A DNA stretch of 64,000 nucleotides from an uncultured Alphaproteobacteria bacterium. GTDB taxonomy: Bacteria; Pseudomonadota; Alphaproteobacteria; RF32; CAG-239. Made by a program: the position numbers and the translations under genes. The notes under the pieces are model-generated. The model was not told the origin of the DNA. It was given only the letters and a program-made list of their open reading frames with translations, and made no database searches. Shown piece by piece: positions 37,548 to 45,316 of this stretch (positions are counted from its first letter, which is position 1; every line of letters starts with the position of its first letter). The stretch lies in contig CAJGCO010000005.1 of assembly GCA_904501925.1 (NCBI GenBank), forward strand, positions 1 to 64,000, given 5' to 3'.

Positions 37548-38587
37548 TGCAAGAAGAAATTTTATCGCCAGATAGTAACTCTTATTTAATTGGCCATGAT
37601 GCTGAAGTGGACTTGTTTTTAAAGTCATTTAATTCTAAATCTTTGCATCATGGGTGGTTAATTACTGGAGATGAGGGAATCGGCAAAGCTACTCTGGCAT
37701 ACAAAATTGCTAGGTTTTTGCTTTTGGCTGAAGACGATAAAGAGTATAAAACAATTGATGTAGCTATGGATAATCCTGTTTTTGGGCAGGTTGTTCAGCG
37801 TTCTCATCCTGATTTTAAGGTTTTAGAGAGAGATTATACAGAAACGGATAAAAAGAAATTGCTTAAGGCTATTAAGCAAGGTGATGAAATTGATAATGAG
37901 TTAAAAGGAAGTTTAAAACGTTCTTCGGTTATTAAAGTTGAAGATGTGAGAGATGTTGTTTCTTTTTTATCAAAAAGTTCGTTTAATAATGGATGGCGTG
38001 TAGTGATTGTTGATAGTGCTGATGATTTGAATACGTCTAGTGCTAATGCTTTACTTAAGATCTTAGAAGAACCACCTGCAAAAAGTATTTTATTATTGTT
38101 GTCTCATAATCCTGGTAAATTATTACCTACTATTCGTTCTAGGTGTGCAAGGCTTGCTTTAAAGCCGTTAGAGGATACTGAAGTTGCTAGTTTGTTAAGA
38201 CGATATATGCCTGAGTTGAAAGAAGTAGAGGTTCAAGGTTTGGTTAAAATTTCTGGAGGAAGTATTGGTAGGGCAATTAAATATGCAAGAAATAATGCTC
38301 TAGAAATGTATGAGAGTATTCAAAAGGTTTGTTATGCTGGTAGTAAGTTTGATGGTAGTGTTATGTTAGATTTAGCTAACGATGTGGCAAATGATGAGGA
38401 TTGTTGGGATTTATTTGCAGAGCTTGTGTGTCGTTTTGCTCGAGATAATTTAAAAGATGCAAAAAATCCTCGTGAATTTTATGAGGTGTATGAAAATATA
38501 TTAAAAATATTAGATGAAACATTGAGGTTGAATATGGATAAAAAACAATCATGTATTCAGATTTTGTATCAGTTATCACAGGTATAA
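37547..38587 (+). CDS. holB: DNA polymerase III delta' subunit
   Basis: 346 residues. AAA+ ATPase fold with TGDEGIGKATLAYKIA as P-loop, a Walker B-like VIVDSADDLN, and NALLKILEEPP followed by SRCARLALKPL (sensor region and SRC motif), which identify delta' or tau/gamma type clamp-loader subunits. The length and absence of a long C-terminal extension favour delta'. It loads the beta clamp on DNA with the gamma complex. A CxxC zinc finger is not evident, as in many alphaproteobacterial delta' proteins. A strong terminator follows. Confidence 0.92.
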   Translation: MQEEILSPDSNSYLIGHDAEVDLFLKSFNSKSLHHGWLITGDEGIGKATLAYKIARFLLLAEDDKEYKTIDVAMDNPVFGQVVQRSHPDFKVLERDYTETDKKKLLKAIKQGDEIDNELKGSLKRSSVIKVEDVRDVVSFLSKSSFNNGWRVVIVDSADDLNTSSANALLKILEEPPAKSILLLLSHNPGKLLPTIRSRCARLALKPLEDTEVASLLRRYMPELKEVEVQGLVKISGGSIGRAIKYARNNALEMYESIQKVCYAGSKFDGSVMLDLANDVANDEDCWDLFAELVCRFARDNLKDAKNPREFYEVYENILKILDETLRLNMDKKQSCIQILYQLSQV

Positions 38588-38594
38588 AAAACGG

Positions 38595-38631
38595 CAAAGC
38601 CTCTGTTAGAAAACAGAGGCTTTGTTTTTTT
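38595..38631 (+). terminator. Intrinsic terminator of holB
   Basis: 11-bp stem CAAAGCCTCTG/CAGAGGCTTTG, loop of eight bases, followed by TTTTTTT. It can also act on the minus-strand small gene ending at 38639. Confidence 0.9.
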
Positions 38632-38638
38632 AATAATT

Positions 38639-38791
38639 CTAATAATTGAATACTCGTTCTTTCATTTCGTCGCATTTTTTTTCAAATGCTTCGATTTTTT
38701 TTGTTTGAAGTTTTTTTTCAATCCTTCTGCTGATGTAAACAAACAGCAACGTGCCACTAAGGAACATTTCCAGAAGAGTTATTGTTTCCAT
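38639..38791 (-). CDS. Small membrane protein, 50 residues
   Basis: Starts METITLLEMFLSGTLLFVYI and ends in a Lys/Glu-rich tail with heptad-like spacing. One transmembrane helix (residues 4-21) and a cytoplasmic coiled-coil-like helix. There is no clear ribosome site, only an AT-rich leader with TATAAT on the minus strand around 38810. It follows the glutamine amidotransferase gene by 41 bases in the same direction and shares the holB terminator. Shape and position suggest a real gene; no family is known to me. Confidence 0.5.
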   Translation of the reverse strand: METITLLEMFLSGTLLFVYISRRIEKKLQTKKIEAFEKKCDEMKERVFNY

Positions 38792-38850
38792 AAAAAAAAT
38801 ATAAAAATTGATTATACGTCGTTTAATGTAGTCTAAAAATCTTTTTTGTC
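38792..38850 (+). repeat. Dispersed repeat, copy A
   Basis: An AT-rich stretch of about 60 bases that recurs at 42033-42090 with about 80 % identity; shared cores are ATATAAAAATTG and GTCTAAAAA. Copy A overlaps the end of the amidotransferase gene and the upstream region of the 50-residue gene. Confidence 0.55.
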
Positions 38851-39795
38851 AACATTTTTTTGTGCAATTTTATCAGATATTTTTTGAGGATGTTTTTTCT
38901 TGTATTCTTTAGCAAGAATTGCAACGTGATTGTATAAACTTTGCATTTGAATATCTCCTTTGGCTGCAAGGTCTTCCGGGTGTCCTTGAATGCATAAAAT
39001 ACCTTCATCACTATTACCCCATATTTCTGGGATATTATCATCATTAGATATTGCGTAAATATCCATTTTAATTAATGGTTTTTCTTGTACATAATCTTGA
39101 ATAGAAGAGTGAACCATTGATTGATTATGGCGAGAATTTATTTTTATTGTGGTAGTATCTTTAGAGATTTTCATTATATCAAAAATTGGTGTATTGGGTA
39201 TTAGTTTTATATCGTGCATAATTACTTGAGATGGTTGTGGTTTATGTGCTGCAGGATGAGGGATTTCTTCCTTTAAACTGCGATACATTTTCATTTTACC
39301 TAAGATGGCACCAATCATTTGAGCACCAGCACAAATTCCTAGCATTGGTTTTTTGTTTTTATGAGCGTTCATTATTGCGCAATGATATGCGAAATAACGT
39401 TTGTTTTCATTAGAGGGTAAATTTTTATTATCAATGAAAAAATTATCAGGATTATCAAATGCTCCGCCAGGTAAAATAATACCATGACAATTTTTGCATT
39501 GTTCATATGTGTTTTCAAAGTCTAAAAATTTGATTTTAGCACCAGTTTTTAATGTTGTTTCTAAATATGGTTCAGAAATTGTATAAAATTCTTCTTTGGT
39601 AATACTTGATTTGTCTTGCCCAAGGAGAAAACCTAAAGTTGGAGCTGTGCTAGATGTATATGCATTAAAGCCTTTAGGAAGTCTAATGTCTGCTACTATA
39701 TTTTGTTTTTTTAGTTCAGCGATGGTTTGTTTAGAAATTCCATAGCTTTCGAATTCATCGATATATTCTAGGTATACTATTTTTGTTTTTATCAT
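38833..39795 (-). CDS. Class I glutamine amidotransferase-like protein (peptidase C26)
   Basis: 320 residues from the ATG at 39795, chosen because AAAGGAG precedes it; a longer in-frame start at 39834 lacks one. The nucleophile elbow is GICAGAQMIGA, and the His-x-Glu pair is in QGHPED; ILPGGAFDNP is the oxyanion region. This matches gamma-glutamyl-GABA hydrolase-like C26 peptidases (PuuD/YvdE type), which hydrolyse gamma-glutamyl bonds. The C-terminus is long and Lys-rich. Substrate not determinable; no polyamine genes are nearby. Confidence 0.8.
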   Translation of the reverse strand: MIKTKIVYLEYIDEFESYGISKQTIAELKKQNIVADIRLPKGFNAYTSSTAPTLGFLLGQDKSSITKEEFYTISEPYLETTLKTGAKIKFLDFENTYEQCKNCHGIILPGGAFDNPDNFFIDNKNLPSNENKRYFAYHCAIMNAHKNKKPMLGICAGAQMIGAILGKMKMYRSLKEEIPHPAAHKPQPSQVIMHDIKLIPNTPIFDIMKISKDTTTIKINSRHNQSMVHSSIQDYVQEKPLIKMDIYAISNDDNIPEIWGNSDEGILCIQGHPEDLAAKGDIQMQSLYNHVAILAKEYKKKHPQKISDKIAQKNVDKKDF

Positions 39796-39952
39796 TGTAA
39801 TCTCCTTTGTAGAGGTACATATGTATAGTATCACTGAAATGGGGTGTTGTCAATAAAAACTAGATAGAGTAAAAGAGATGGATATTGCAAGTCAACTATG
39901 AGTAAAAAAATGATATCATATGTCGAGGTATGGATATATGAAAGGATAGGAT

Positions 39953-40030
39953 ATGAGCGAAAATATTACAAAAGAAATTGAACAAATCAATACTGAAACA
40001 TCTGAAAGTATTGATAAATTTTTGTATCGG
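39953..40030 (+). pseudogene. 5' stub of a truncated gene
   Basis: A start with a ribosome site (GAAAGGATAGGATATG) begins MSENITKEIEQINTETSES and continues a few residues, after which the frame runs antisense through another gene's remnant. The upstream ATATGAAAGGATA resembles the sequence before both effector genes in this island. I read this as the N-terminal end of a gene broken by rearrangement; the nominal 99-residue ORF is not a functional protein. Confidence 0.4.
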
Positions 40031-40039
40031 ATTATAAAT

Positions 40040-40177
40040 TTATTTTACATTATCAGCCCACTTAAGACGGCAAAACCATTCGTTTTTATCTTTTTTCCAA
40101 GTTCCTTCAAGTTTTGCACATTCTTCTTTGATTATAACATTTTCATAACAAATTCCTGTATCACTATTTTTAATATG
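40040..40177 (-). pseudogene. 3' remnant of a Cys-containing protein
   Basis: 45 codons in one frame with protein-like composition (DTGICYENVIIKEECAKLEG then WKKDKNEWFCRLKW) and a normal stop, but no start: a stop codon precedes it directly. Spacing of Cys and Trp looks like the end of a small exported protein. Probably the tail of a deleted gene. Confidence 0.4.
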
Positions 40178-40421
40178 CTAAATTTACAACTTTTTCGCGC
40201 AATATATCAAGCTTGTTTTGAGAGGTTTGAGGTGTTTCAGGTTTTGCTTTAGGTCTTTCAACACCTTGCTCTTCTCGCAATTTCTTGATAATACTTAATT
40301 GGTTTGCCATATCTAGCTTTTTCAAAGCCATTCTTTGTTTATCTGTTAAAGTTAATCCATCTAGCGAAAAATCTTCATCTTCCGGAAGTAAAGAGTTTGA
40401 TTGCTTCGTGTTTGACTTCAA
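40170..40421 (-). CDS. Hypothetical small protein, possibly truncated
   Basis: 83 residues if the TTG at 40421 is used; better ATG codons lie inside, giving about 50 or 45 residues. Polar, helical, with Lys/Glu/Pro-rich second half (VERPKAKPETPQTSQ). It overlaps the remnant at 40040-40177 by 8 bases in another frame. The weak start and degraded surroundings suggest a fragment, perhaps the chaperone or adaptor part of a lost module; function unknown. Confidence 0.35.
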   Translation of the reverse strand: MKSNTKQSNSLLPEDEDFSLDGLTLTDKQRMALKKLDMANQLSIIKKLREEQGVERPKAKPETPQTSQNKLDILREKVVNLAY

Positions 40422-40434
40422 TCTATCATTATTG

Positions 40435-40490
40435 CTACATTAATTGTTATTTAAGAGCAACAAGTTCCTCTTAAATAACAATTAATGTAG
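40435..40490. repeat. Perfect 23-bp inverted repeat
   Basis: CTACATTAATTGTTATTTAA plus GAG (40435-40457) is repeated as its exact reverse complement at 40468-40490, with a 10-base loop. It covers the last codons and the stop of the membrane protein at 40451. It may act as a terminator but has no T-run; it also looks like a local inverted duplication. Confidence 0.9.
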
Positions 40491-40816
40491 TTATAAACAA
40501 TAACTAAAAAAATCAATGACAAAATTAATAAAGCTTTTGTTTTGTATTTTTTTAATAACAAAAAAAATGAAAAAATAGTAAATATTAGTGGAAATACAAT
40601 ATTGATAATAATATTTAAATATTCTAACAAGGAAGGTTTTTCTATACTGAAAAAAGATGGTGTATAGTTAATGTGCCAGTATTCATAATCAAAAATAAGA
40701 TAATATAACTCAAATAAAGAAAATATTAGTATTGATAGATTAATAACCATAAACAAGGTATATATAGACCAAAATAAAAATTTTTTGAATAACTGAATAA
40801 ATTTATCTTTTGACAT
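40451..40816 (-). CDS. Small polytopic membrane protein, candidate immunity protein
   Basis: 121 residues from the ATG at 40816 with GGAA six bases upstream. Three hydrophobic helices at about 12-40, 67-88 and 93-112, with a polar loop of aromatic residues between the first two and a Cys-rich end (CYLRGTCCS). No family recognised. It follows the L,D-transpeptidase-like gene by 67 bases on the same strand. Small membrane proteins encoded directly after peptidoglycan-targeting effectors commonly serve as immunity proteins, so that role is inferred. Its 3' end lies inside the 23-bp inverted repeat. Confidence 0.6.
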   Translation of the reverse strand: MSKDKFIQLFKKFLFWSIYTLFMVINLSILIFSLFELYYLIFDYEYWHINYTPSFFSIEKPSLLEYLNIIINIVFPLIFTIFSFFLLLKKYKTKALLILSLIFLVIVYNYINCYLRGTCCS

Positions 40817-40883
40817 TAATATTTCCAATTGTTGTTCTTATTTTGTTCACGATATACCTTGTTTATAAAATGTCAAGAAATTT

Positions 40884-41774
40884 TTATCTTAATTTTTCTT
40901 TAGGATATTTAACATTTATTATCATATCCCGACCATATTTTTTTAATTTGTTAAAAAATTCTAATTCATGTTTTGCTAAATCAATGCATCCAGAAGATCC
41001 TAGATTAGCACCACCATGTATAGAAAATTTATTTCTATTATACATTGAATTAGTGTTAAATGGTTCTAACCAAACACGCTTTAGCCCCCATGAGTTCCAA
41101 CCTCCAGGCGCCATTCCTCTACCGGTATAACCTAATAAATTACTAACTTTGTCAATATCTTGTACATTGTTTTGTTTTATTCTATAACTTCCTTCAGGTA
41201 TTGGTCCTTTATTTATTAAATTTTGATATTTCTTTTCTTGATATTCGGATTTTCCGCTCATTGCTGGCAATTCTAAAATTGTATGCCCATTTTCAATAAA
41301 ACGTAAATATTGACCATCAAAATCAACTCGAGATAAATTATCATAATTAATTAATTTATTATATGCATGATTTATTCGATTTATAATATTTTCATTATTT
41401 AGATTATCGTCTTCGGAATAATCATTTAATGCTTTATAAAAACTAGGAGATAAGCTGTTATTAATTTCTCCCTGAAAATATCCTAAATTTGTTAACATTG
41501 TTTTTAATTCTTTTATTTTAGATAACGTGTCAATAGATGAATTATTACTAGAAATACTATTTTTATTATTCAAAAAATAATTTTCCAGTTGCCTTTCTTC
41601 CAAAACTTCTTCTAATGTTCCGTTAATCTTTGCAAAATCAAAAGCATAAGCATCTTGCAAATTGCCACTTCGCTCAATTTCCCCAACACTTCCGTATTTA
41701 TCTAAAAGTTCATGTAATTTCTTTTTATTTGCTTTTTTGATAGCTATTTCACTATCTCCAATTAAATTAAACAT
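40884..41774 (-). CDS. L,D-transpeptidase-like (DUF2778/Tlde1-type) protein, candidate antibacterial effector
   Basis: 296 residues, no signal peptide. The N-terminal third is polar; residues about 90-120 resemble a peptidoglycan-binding helical repeat (LKTMLTNLGYFQGEINNSLS). The C-terminal domain from about 150 reads FDGQYLRFIENG, GPIPEGSYRI and then HGGANLGSSGC, with His253 and Cys263 forming the expected catalytic pair of Tlde1/DUF2778 proteins, related to YkuD. Tlde1 proteins are type VI effectors that cut or exchange D-amino acids in target peptidoglycan. The AAAGGA ribosome site lies just after two tandem terminator-like hairpins (41792-41868). A membrane protein gene follows. Effector role is inferred: no secretion genes are in the window. 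Confidence 0.72.
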   Translation of the reverse strand: MFNLIGDSEIAIKKANKKKLHELLDKYGSVGEIERSGNLQDAYAFDFAKINGTLEEVLEERQLENYFLNNKNSISSNNSSIDTLSKIKELKTMLTNLGYFQGEINNSLSPSFYKALNDYSEDDNLNNENIINRINHAYNKLINYDNLSRVDFDGQYLRFIENGHTILELPAMSGKSEYQEKKYQNLINKGPIPEGSYRIKQNNVQDIDKVSNLLGYTGRGMAPGGWNSWGLKRVWLEPFNTNSMYNRNKFSIHGGANLGSSGCIDLAKHELEFFNKLKKYGRDMIINVKYPKEKLR

Positions 41775-41791
41775 ATTTTATCCTTTCATAT

Positions 41792-41823
41792 AAAAAAAGA
41801 GCTATGCACGAAGCATAACTCTT
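41792..41823 (-). terminator. Leader hairpin T2 before the L,D-transpeptidase-like gene
   Basis: On the minus strand a 12-bp stem AAAGAGTTATGC/GCATAGCTCTTT (one G-U) closed by a TTCGT loop is followed by a T-run, just upstream of the ribosome site. It looks like an intrinsic terminator within the 5' leader. The equivalent at 45965-46001 has a different stem but the same fold. Confidence 0.75.
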
Positions 41824-41839
41824 TGGTTAAATTTAAAAA

Positions 41840-41868
41840 CAAAAAAACTCTCCCAAAAGGAAGAGTTC
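41840..41868 (-). terminator. Leader hairpin T1 before the L,D-transpeptidase-like gene
   Basis: Minus-strand 9-bp stem AACTCTTCC/GGGAGAGTT, TTTT loop, followed by seven T. It precedes T2 by 17 bases. The linker between them (AAATTTAACC) is identical to that in the second leader. Confidence 0.75.
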
Positions 41869-41910
41869 CAACATATAGAATTTTAAGTATAAAATTCCAT
41901 ACTATCAAAA

Positions 41911-41939
41911 TTCATACCATCTGGTGTCACTAAAGTCAA
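41911..41939 (-). promoter_or_regulatory. Conserved promoter, copy 1
   Basis: Minus strand TTGACT, 17-bp spacer, TATGAA. The same arrangement (TTGACA-17-TATGAA) occurs at 46089-46117, and both are preceded by the palindrome-like AT block TTAATTAAA. Transcription would enter a hairpin near the start (ATGGAATTTT/AAAATTCTAT) and then T1 and T2. Confidence 0.65.
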
Positions 41940-42032
41940 TACTTTCAGAAAATTTTAATTAAATATTTTTGATTATATCCAATTGGGGAAAATCGTAAAA
42001 AATCTTACAAAATCAAGTAAAGTGTCTTCTAC

Positions 42033-42090
42033 AAAAAAATATAAAAATTGGTTAAACGTTGTTTAATATAGTCTAAAAAAAATTTTTGTT
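42033..42090 (+). repeat. Dispersed repeat, copy B
   Basis: Second copy of the AT-rich repeat at 38792, upstream of leader copy 1. Immediately to its left a block with TTGGGGAAAATCGTAAAAAA (41983 onward) also recurs, at about 46365 near leader copy 2. Confidence 0.5.
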
Positions 42091-42172
42091 AATATTATTT
42101 TTAAGCTAATTTTTACTTTTGGAGTAATACATTATGCGTATATTACCAATTACTATTACGTTTGGAGGCGAT

Positions 42173-42814
42173 ATGTCTGAAGAAAAAATATCTAAATTAA
42201 AAAATATTCTACCCTATAAACACAGATTATATACTATTTTATGTTATATAGCATACATCGCTTTCATAATTTTCATGGGGTTTGTATTTTTTAGCCATGC
42301 GGATGACTTGAAAATTTTTATGAGAACAATAAGTTGGCGTCTGACGAAGCCTCAATCCGTTTTAAACATGGCGGTTGCACGTTTTACTTATAGAACATTA
42401 TTGGAAGTTCCTTTAATTATAGTTTACACAATATGTTTATTTAAATCCATAAAAGCAATAATAAACAAAACTTTTTCTTTCTATAGGATAACCATAAAAT
42501 TCTTAATTATATCTGGTTTCTTCTTACCTGAGATGTTAATTTTTCCTTGTGCGTGCTCATCAGGCCAAAGAATGGGAATGTCAATATATATCTTTCTTCT
42601 AATCCCTTTAATTATGACTATAAAAAGTTTAATTAAGAGAAGTAAGAATATAACGTCAACTTTAAAAATTATAATTAATCGAATTTTAATTGGCGCACTT
42701 TTGATGATTTCGGCAGGATTAATAGTTGGCTTTATTACATTAGCAAATCATGATCCACATGCTGCTTATGAGATGACTGATGAGATGACTGTTAAAACAT
42801 TTGAAGCTCAATAA
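42173..42814 (+). CDS. Hypothetical polytopic membrane protein
   Basis: 213 residues from the ATG at 42173, preceded by GGAGG at 42162-42166. Five hydrophobic segments (about 20-40, 80-100, 112-130, 140-155, 175-195), a Cys pair in FPCACSSGQ and a short acidic C-terminus. No family recognised. It stands alone between effector-type modules on the opposite strand and ends at a strong terminator. It may be an orphan immunity protein or an unrelated cargo gene. Confidence 0.6.
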   Translation: MSEEKISKLKNILPYKHRLYTILCYIAYIAFIIFMGFVFFSHADDLKIFMRTISWRLTKPQSVLNMAVARFTYRTLLEVPLIIVYTICLFKSIKAIINKTFSFYRITIKFLIISGFFLPEMLIFPCACSSGQRMGMSIYIFLLIPLIMTIKSLIKRSKNITSTLKIIINRILIGALLMISAGLIVGFITLANHDPHAAYEMTDEMTVKTFEAQ

Positions 42815-42830
42815 TTAGTTGCTCCAACAC

Positions 42831-42862
42831 AAAAAAGGTATCACATTTGTGATACCTTTTTT
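42831..42862. terminator. Intrinsic terminator
   Basis: Stem AAAAAAGGTATCAC/GTGATACCTTTTTT with an ATTT loop and A- and T-runs on both sides; serves the membrane protein gene and the convergent gene ending at 42895. Confidence 0.9.
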
Positions 42863-42894
42863 ATGCTAATAACATCTTAAATAATTTAAAATGG

Positions 42895-43509
42895 TTACTT
42901 GGCTTTTTTTAATTTTTCTAAAAACTCATCATAAGAAATAGTTGCAATCTTGTCTCTTTTGGTTACCAACAACGAGCCTCTATGGTGTGAGGATCTTGCG
43001 GTATAGTGATAATAAAAAGAAACCTCGCTATACTCCTTTGGAGGATGAACTAGATTAGAAATTGTGCAGTGATAGATTTTGTTGCTTTTCTTTTTTCTAA
43101 TATAAAAAGAAAGTTCACCACCTTTAAAAACTCCTGGAGAGACAAACCAATGTTCCTTAGAATTTACAGCATGAGCAATAGTTCCTTCATCAAACAAACA
43201 ATACTCAACGTTATGATGTGACACTTCACGGGTTTTAACATCTATATTTTTGATGCTAGCAAGAAATGATGGTCGAGCATCATAAGCCTTTGTTGAAACA
43301 TCATTGTAAGGGTAGTTGGAACAAAGTTTTTTGTGCGCTAGCTTAAAATCATTGCATTCGCAATTTGAGTTCTTTAACTCCTTACCACAGAATGGGCAAG
43401 AAGGTTCAATAGGAATTATCGCAATATAGTTAAAGCCCTTAAGAAAAAGCTCATCATTTGGGGTAAAATTAAATATCCCAATCTGTCTCAAATATACTAT
43501 AACATCCAT
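42895..43509 (-). CDS. Hypothetical protein with a zinc-ribbon-like motif
   Basis: 204 residues. Residues 38-52 read CPFCGKELKNSNCEC, four cysteines spaced as in a zinc ribbon. The rest is a globular mix with many His and Tyr (EVSHHNVEY, FYYHYTARSSHHRG) and a basic C-terminus. No membrane segment or signal. No clear ribosome site. I recognise no family; it could be a nucleic-acid-binding or regulatory protein, or an island cargo gene. Confidence 0.55.
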   Translation of the reverse strand: MDVIVYLRQIGIFNFTPNDELFLKGFNYIAIIPIEPSCPFCGKELKNSNCECNDFKLAHKKLCSNYPYNDVSTKAYDARPSFLASIKNIDVKTREVSHHNVEYCLFDEGTIAHAVNSKEHWFVSPGVFKGGELSFYIRKKKSNKIYHCTISNLVHPPKEYSEVSFYYHYTARSSHHRGSLLVTKRDKIATISYDEFLEKLKKAK

Positions 43510-43613
43510 AAATAATAATTTTAATTTAACAAAATAATTTATTTGGAAGTCACTTTATATATTGAATTGTTTTTAATGTCAAATAGTTTAGAGTAATAAT
43601 CAAGGAAACAAAG

Positions 43614-43790
43614 ATTCCGAATGAACATATTGAATTAGGAACTCTTTTAGTTAAACAGATATATAATTCTCTTGACAATCCAACTGTTGATAGAATAATA
43701 ACTCTATGGAATAGCTTAGGCTGCAATACAATTTCATCTTTTGGATATAGAGGCAGAAAAGTGTATAATTTACGTCCTTGGAATTTATAG
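43614..43790 (+). pseudogene. 3' remnant of the lysozyme-like gene (inverted copy)
   Basis: 58 codons nearly identical to the end of the gene at 45317 (NEHIELGTLLVKQIYNS, NPTVDRIITLWNS) but without the N-terminal 150 residues and any start. It lies on the opposite strand from the intact copy and is followed by a damaged copy of the partner gene, so the pair was duplicated in inverted orientation and decayed. Confidence 0.85.
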
Positions 43791-43808
43791 GTAACTAAAT
43801 TATATAAT

Positions 43809-44309
43809 ATGAATAGATTGAATAAAATAAATAAAAAATATCTTTTTTATGCCATTTGGTACAGTTTTGCAACAATTGTAGCGATTTTAATGTATCGTGG
43901 TAGTTTAGGGGATAATACACAAGGTGCAATGTGTATATCTTATGATTGGCATATGGAAAGATGTATCAATGGATATGGGACGATACACCTTGTGTTTATT
44001 CTCTAGAATTTTATTTTGGATATTATGTATTTGCTACTTTTCTCTATATCATTTTTGATATTGTAAGGAGAAAAATTGTTGGTTTTAATCCTTCTTATTT
44101 TTTTCGGATATTTGAAGGATTGGGCTGGTTTTTTTATAAATTATAGTTACTTGTTGTGGCTAACAAAATATAACTATGGCAACATTGACTTTACTATGTG
44201 CTTAATGGCTTTTGTTGGAACAAGCATTTTCTTTTTACCATTATTTTTGATTTTTGTTTTATCAAGAAAATTGTTCTATAATACTTATCATAATGAGGAT
44301 AAAGAATAA
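43809..44309 (+). pseudogene. Frameshifted copy of the small membrane protein (inverted copy)
   Basis: Matches the 165-residue protein at 44801 throughout, but a one-base loss near 43950 and a one-base gain in a run of seven T near 44128 split it into three overlapping frames. The start MNRLNKINKKYLFYAIWY and the end are intact. The two frameshifts indicate decay; slippage in the T-run could be reversible, the other loss not obviously. Confidence 0.88.
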
Positions 44310-44319
44310 ATTAACCTCT

Positions 44320-44445
44320 TACTTTCGCTTGCAGTCGAACCCGCTTTTGCGTGTTCGCTTCCCTTGATGATGTTTGAAAAAAAAAGTAGTGTTGGAAAAT
44401 AAGATGATACTAAAACGGGGAGAGAAATGGAGCAGGCGACGGGAA
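44320..44445. repeat. att-like direct repeat, left copy
   Basis: About 125 bases recurring at 46588-46713. The first 60 bases (CTTTCGCTTG, AGTCGAACCCGC, TTGCGTGTTCGCTTCCCTTG) and the last 29 (44417-44445, GGGGAGAGAAATGGAG onward) are nearly or fully identical; the middle diverges. The last 18 bases equal the 3' end of the tRNA-Gly gene, as left by integration at a tRNA. Confidence 0.8.
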
Positions 44446-44800
44446 ATTAAGGGTTAAACTTTTGAAATTACTGAATAAACATTGTTTTTTTAACGCTTTT
44501 TTTGCTATGTTTTTTTTGATGTCGTCTACACGTCAATCTTGACCATAAAAAGCCCTATTCTTCAATATTCAAGCGACTTTCAAAAGAGTTGATGTTTATA
44601 CATAACAGTCTTTAAAAAAACACTAATATATAAAAACATCTGTCTTAAATTCTCTATCGTCAACCATACTTAACTGACTGTTTATAATAAACTTGCAAAA
44701 AAGTCAATAAACAGAATGGGAAAAGGAGTTAACAAACTAAAAGTACATTAATAATCTTTTTGTTATTAAACCTTATCCCTCTTCATAAAGGTTATCTAGT
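44446..44800. other. Gene-free stretch inside the cassette
   Basis: 355 bases between the left direct repeat and the end of the small membrane protein gene. AT-rich with several T-runs; I see no ORF with a start and ribosome site, no RNA gene, and no clear repeat. Confidence 0.6.
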
Positions 44801-45298
44801 TTACTCGTCCTTATGAGGATAAGAGGTATGTAATAATTTTCTTGATAAAATAAAAATCAAAAATAAAGGTAAAAAGAAAATGCTTACTCCAACAAAAGCC
44901 ATTAAGCACATAGTGAAATCAATGTTGCCATAGTTGTATTTGGTTATCAATAATAGATAAACGTAATTTATTGATAACCAGCCAAATCCTTCGCATATCC
45001 GAAACAAATAAGAAGGGTTAAATCCAACAATTTTTCGCCGTATAATATCAAATATTACATAAATAACAGAACTCAAAATATAATATCCAAAATAAAATTC
45101 TAAAGAATAAACACAAGGTGCTCTGTCCCATACCCATTGATATATTTTTCCATAGTGATAATCATTAGGTACACACATTGCACCTTGTGTGTTATCCCCT
45201 AAACAACCACGGTATATTAAAATTGCTACAATTGTTACAAAGATATACCATATAGCGTATAAAAAAGACTTTTTATTTATTTTACTCAATCTGTTCAT
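44801..45298 (-). CDS. Small polytopic membrane protein, candidate immunity protein
   Basis: 165 residues. Four hydrophobic segments (about 13-30, 64-85, 105-118, 127-150). The polar loop between the first two has two cysteines (GAMCVPND, APCVYSLEF) and many aromatic residues, probably periplasmic. No family recognised. It starts 18 bases after the lysozyme-like gene and the two travel together, since an inverted damaged copy of the pair lies at 43614-44309. Co-duplication of toxin-like and membrane genes supports an effector-immunity relation; this is inference. Confidence 0.68.
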   Translation of the reverse strand: MNRLSKINKKSFLYAIWYIFVTIVAILIYRGCLGDNTQGAMCVPNDYHYGKIYQWVWDRAPCVYSLEFYFGYYILSSVIYVIFDIIRRKIVGFNPSYLFRICEGFGWLSINYVYLLLITKYNYGNIDFTMCLMAFVGVSIFFLPLFLIFILSRKLLHTSYPHKDE

Positions 45299-45316
45299 AT
45301 TATCTAATCTTGTTAT

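Noticed and set aside
39953..40252. 99-residue plus-strand ORF as an intact gene
   Set aside because: After about 25 codons it is antisense to a clear remnant and becomes a hydrophobic run typical of reversed coding sequence.
40810..41130. 106-residue plus-strand ORF
   Set aside because: Antisense to the catalytic end of the L,D-transpeptidase-like gene; a shadow frame.
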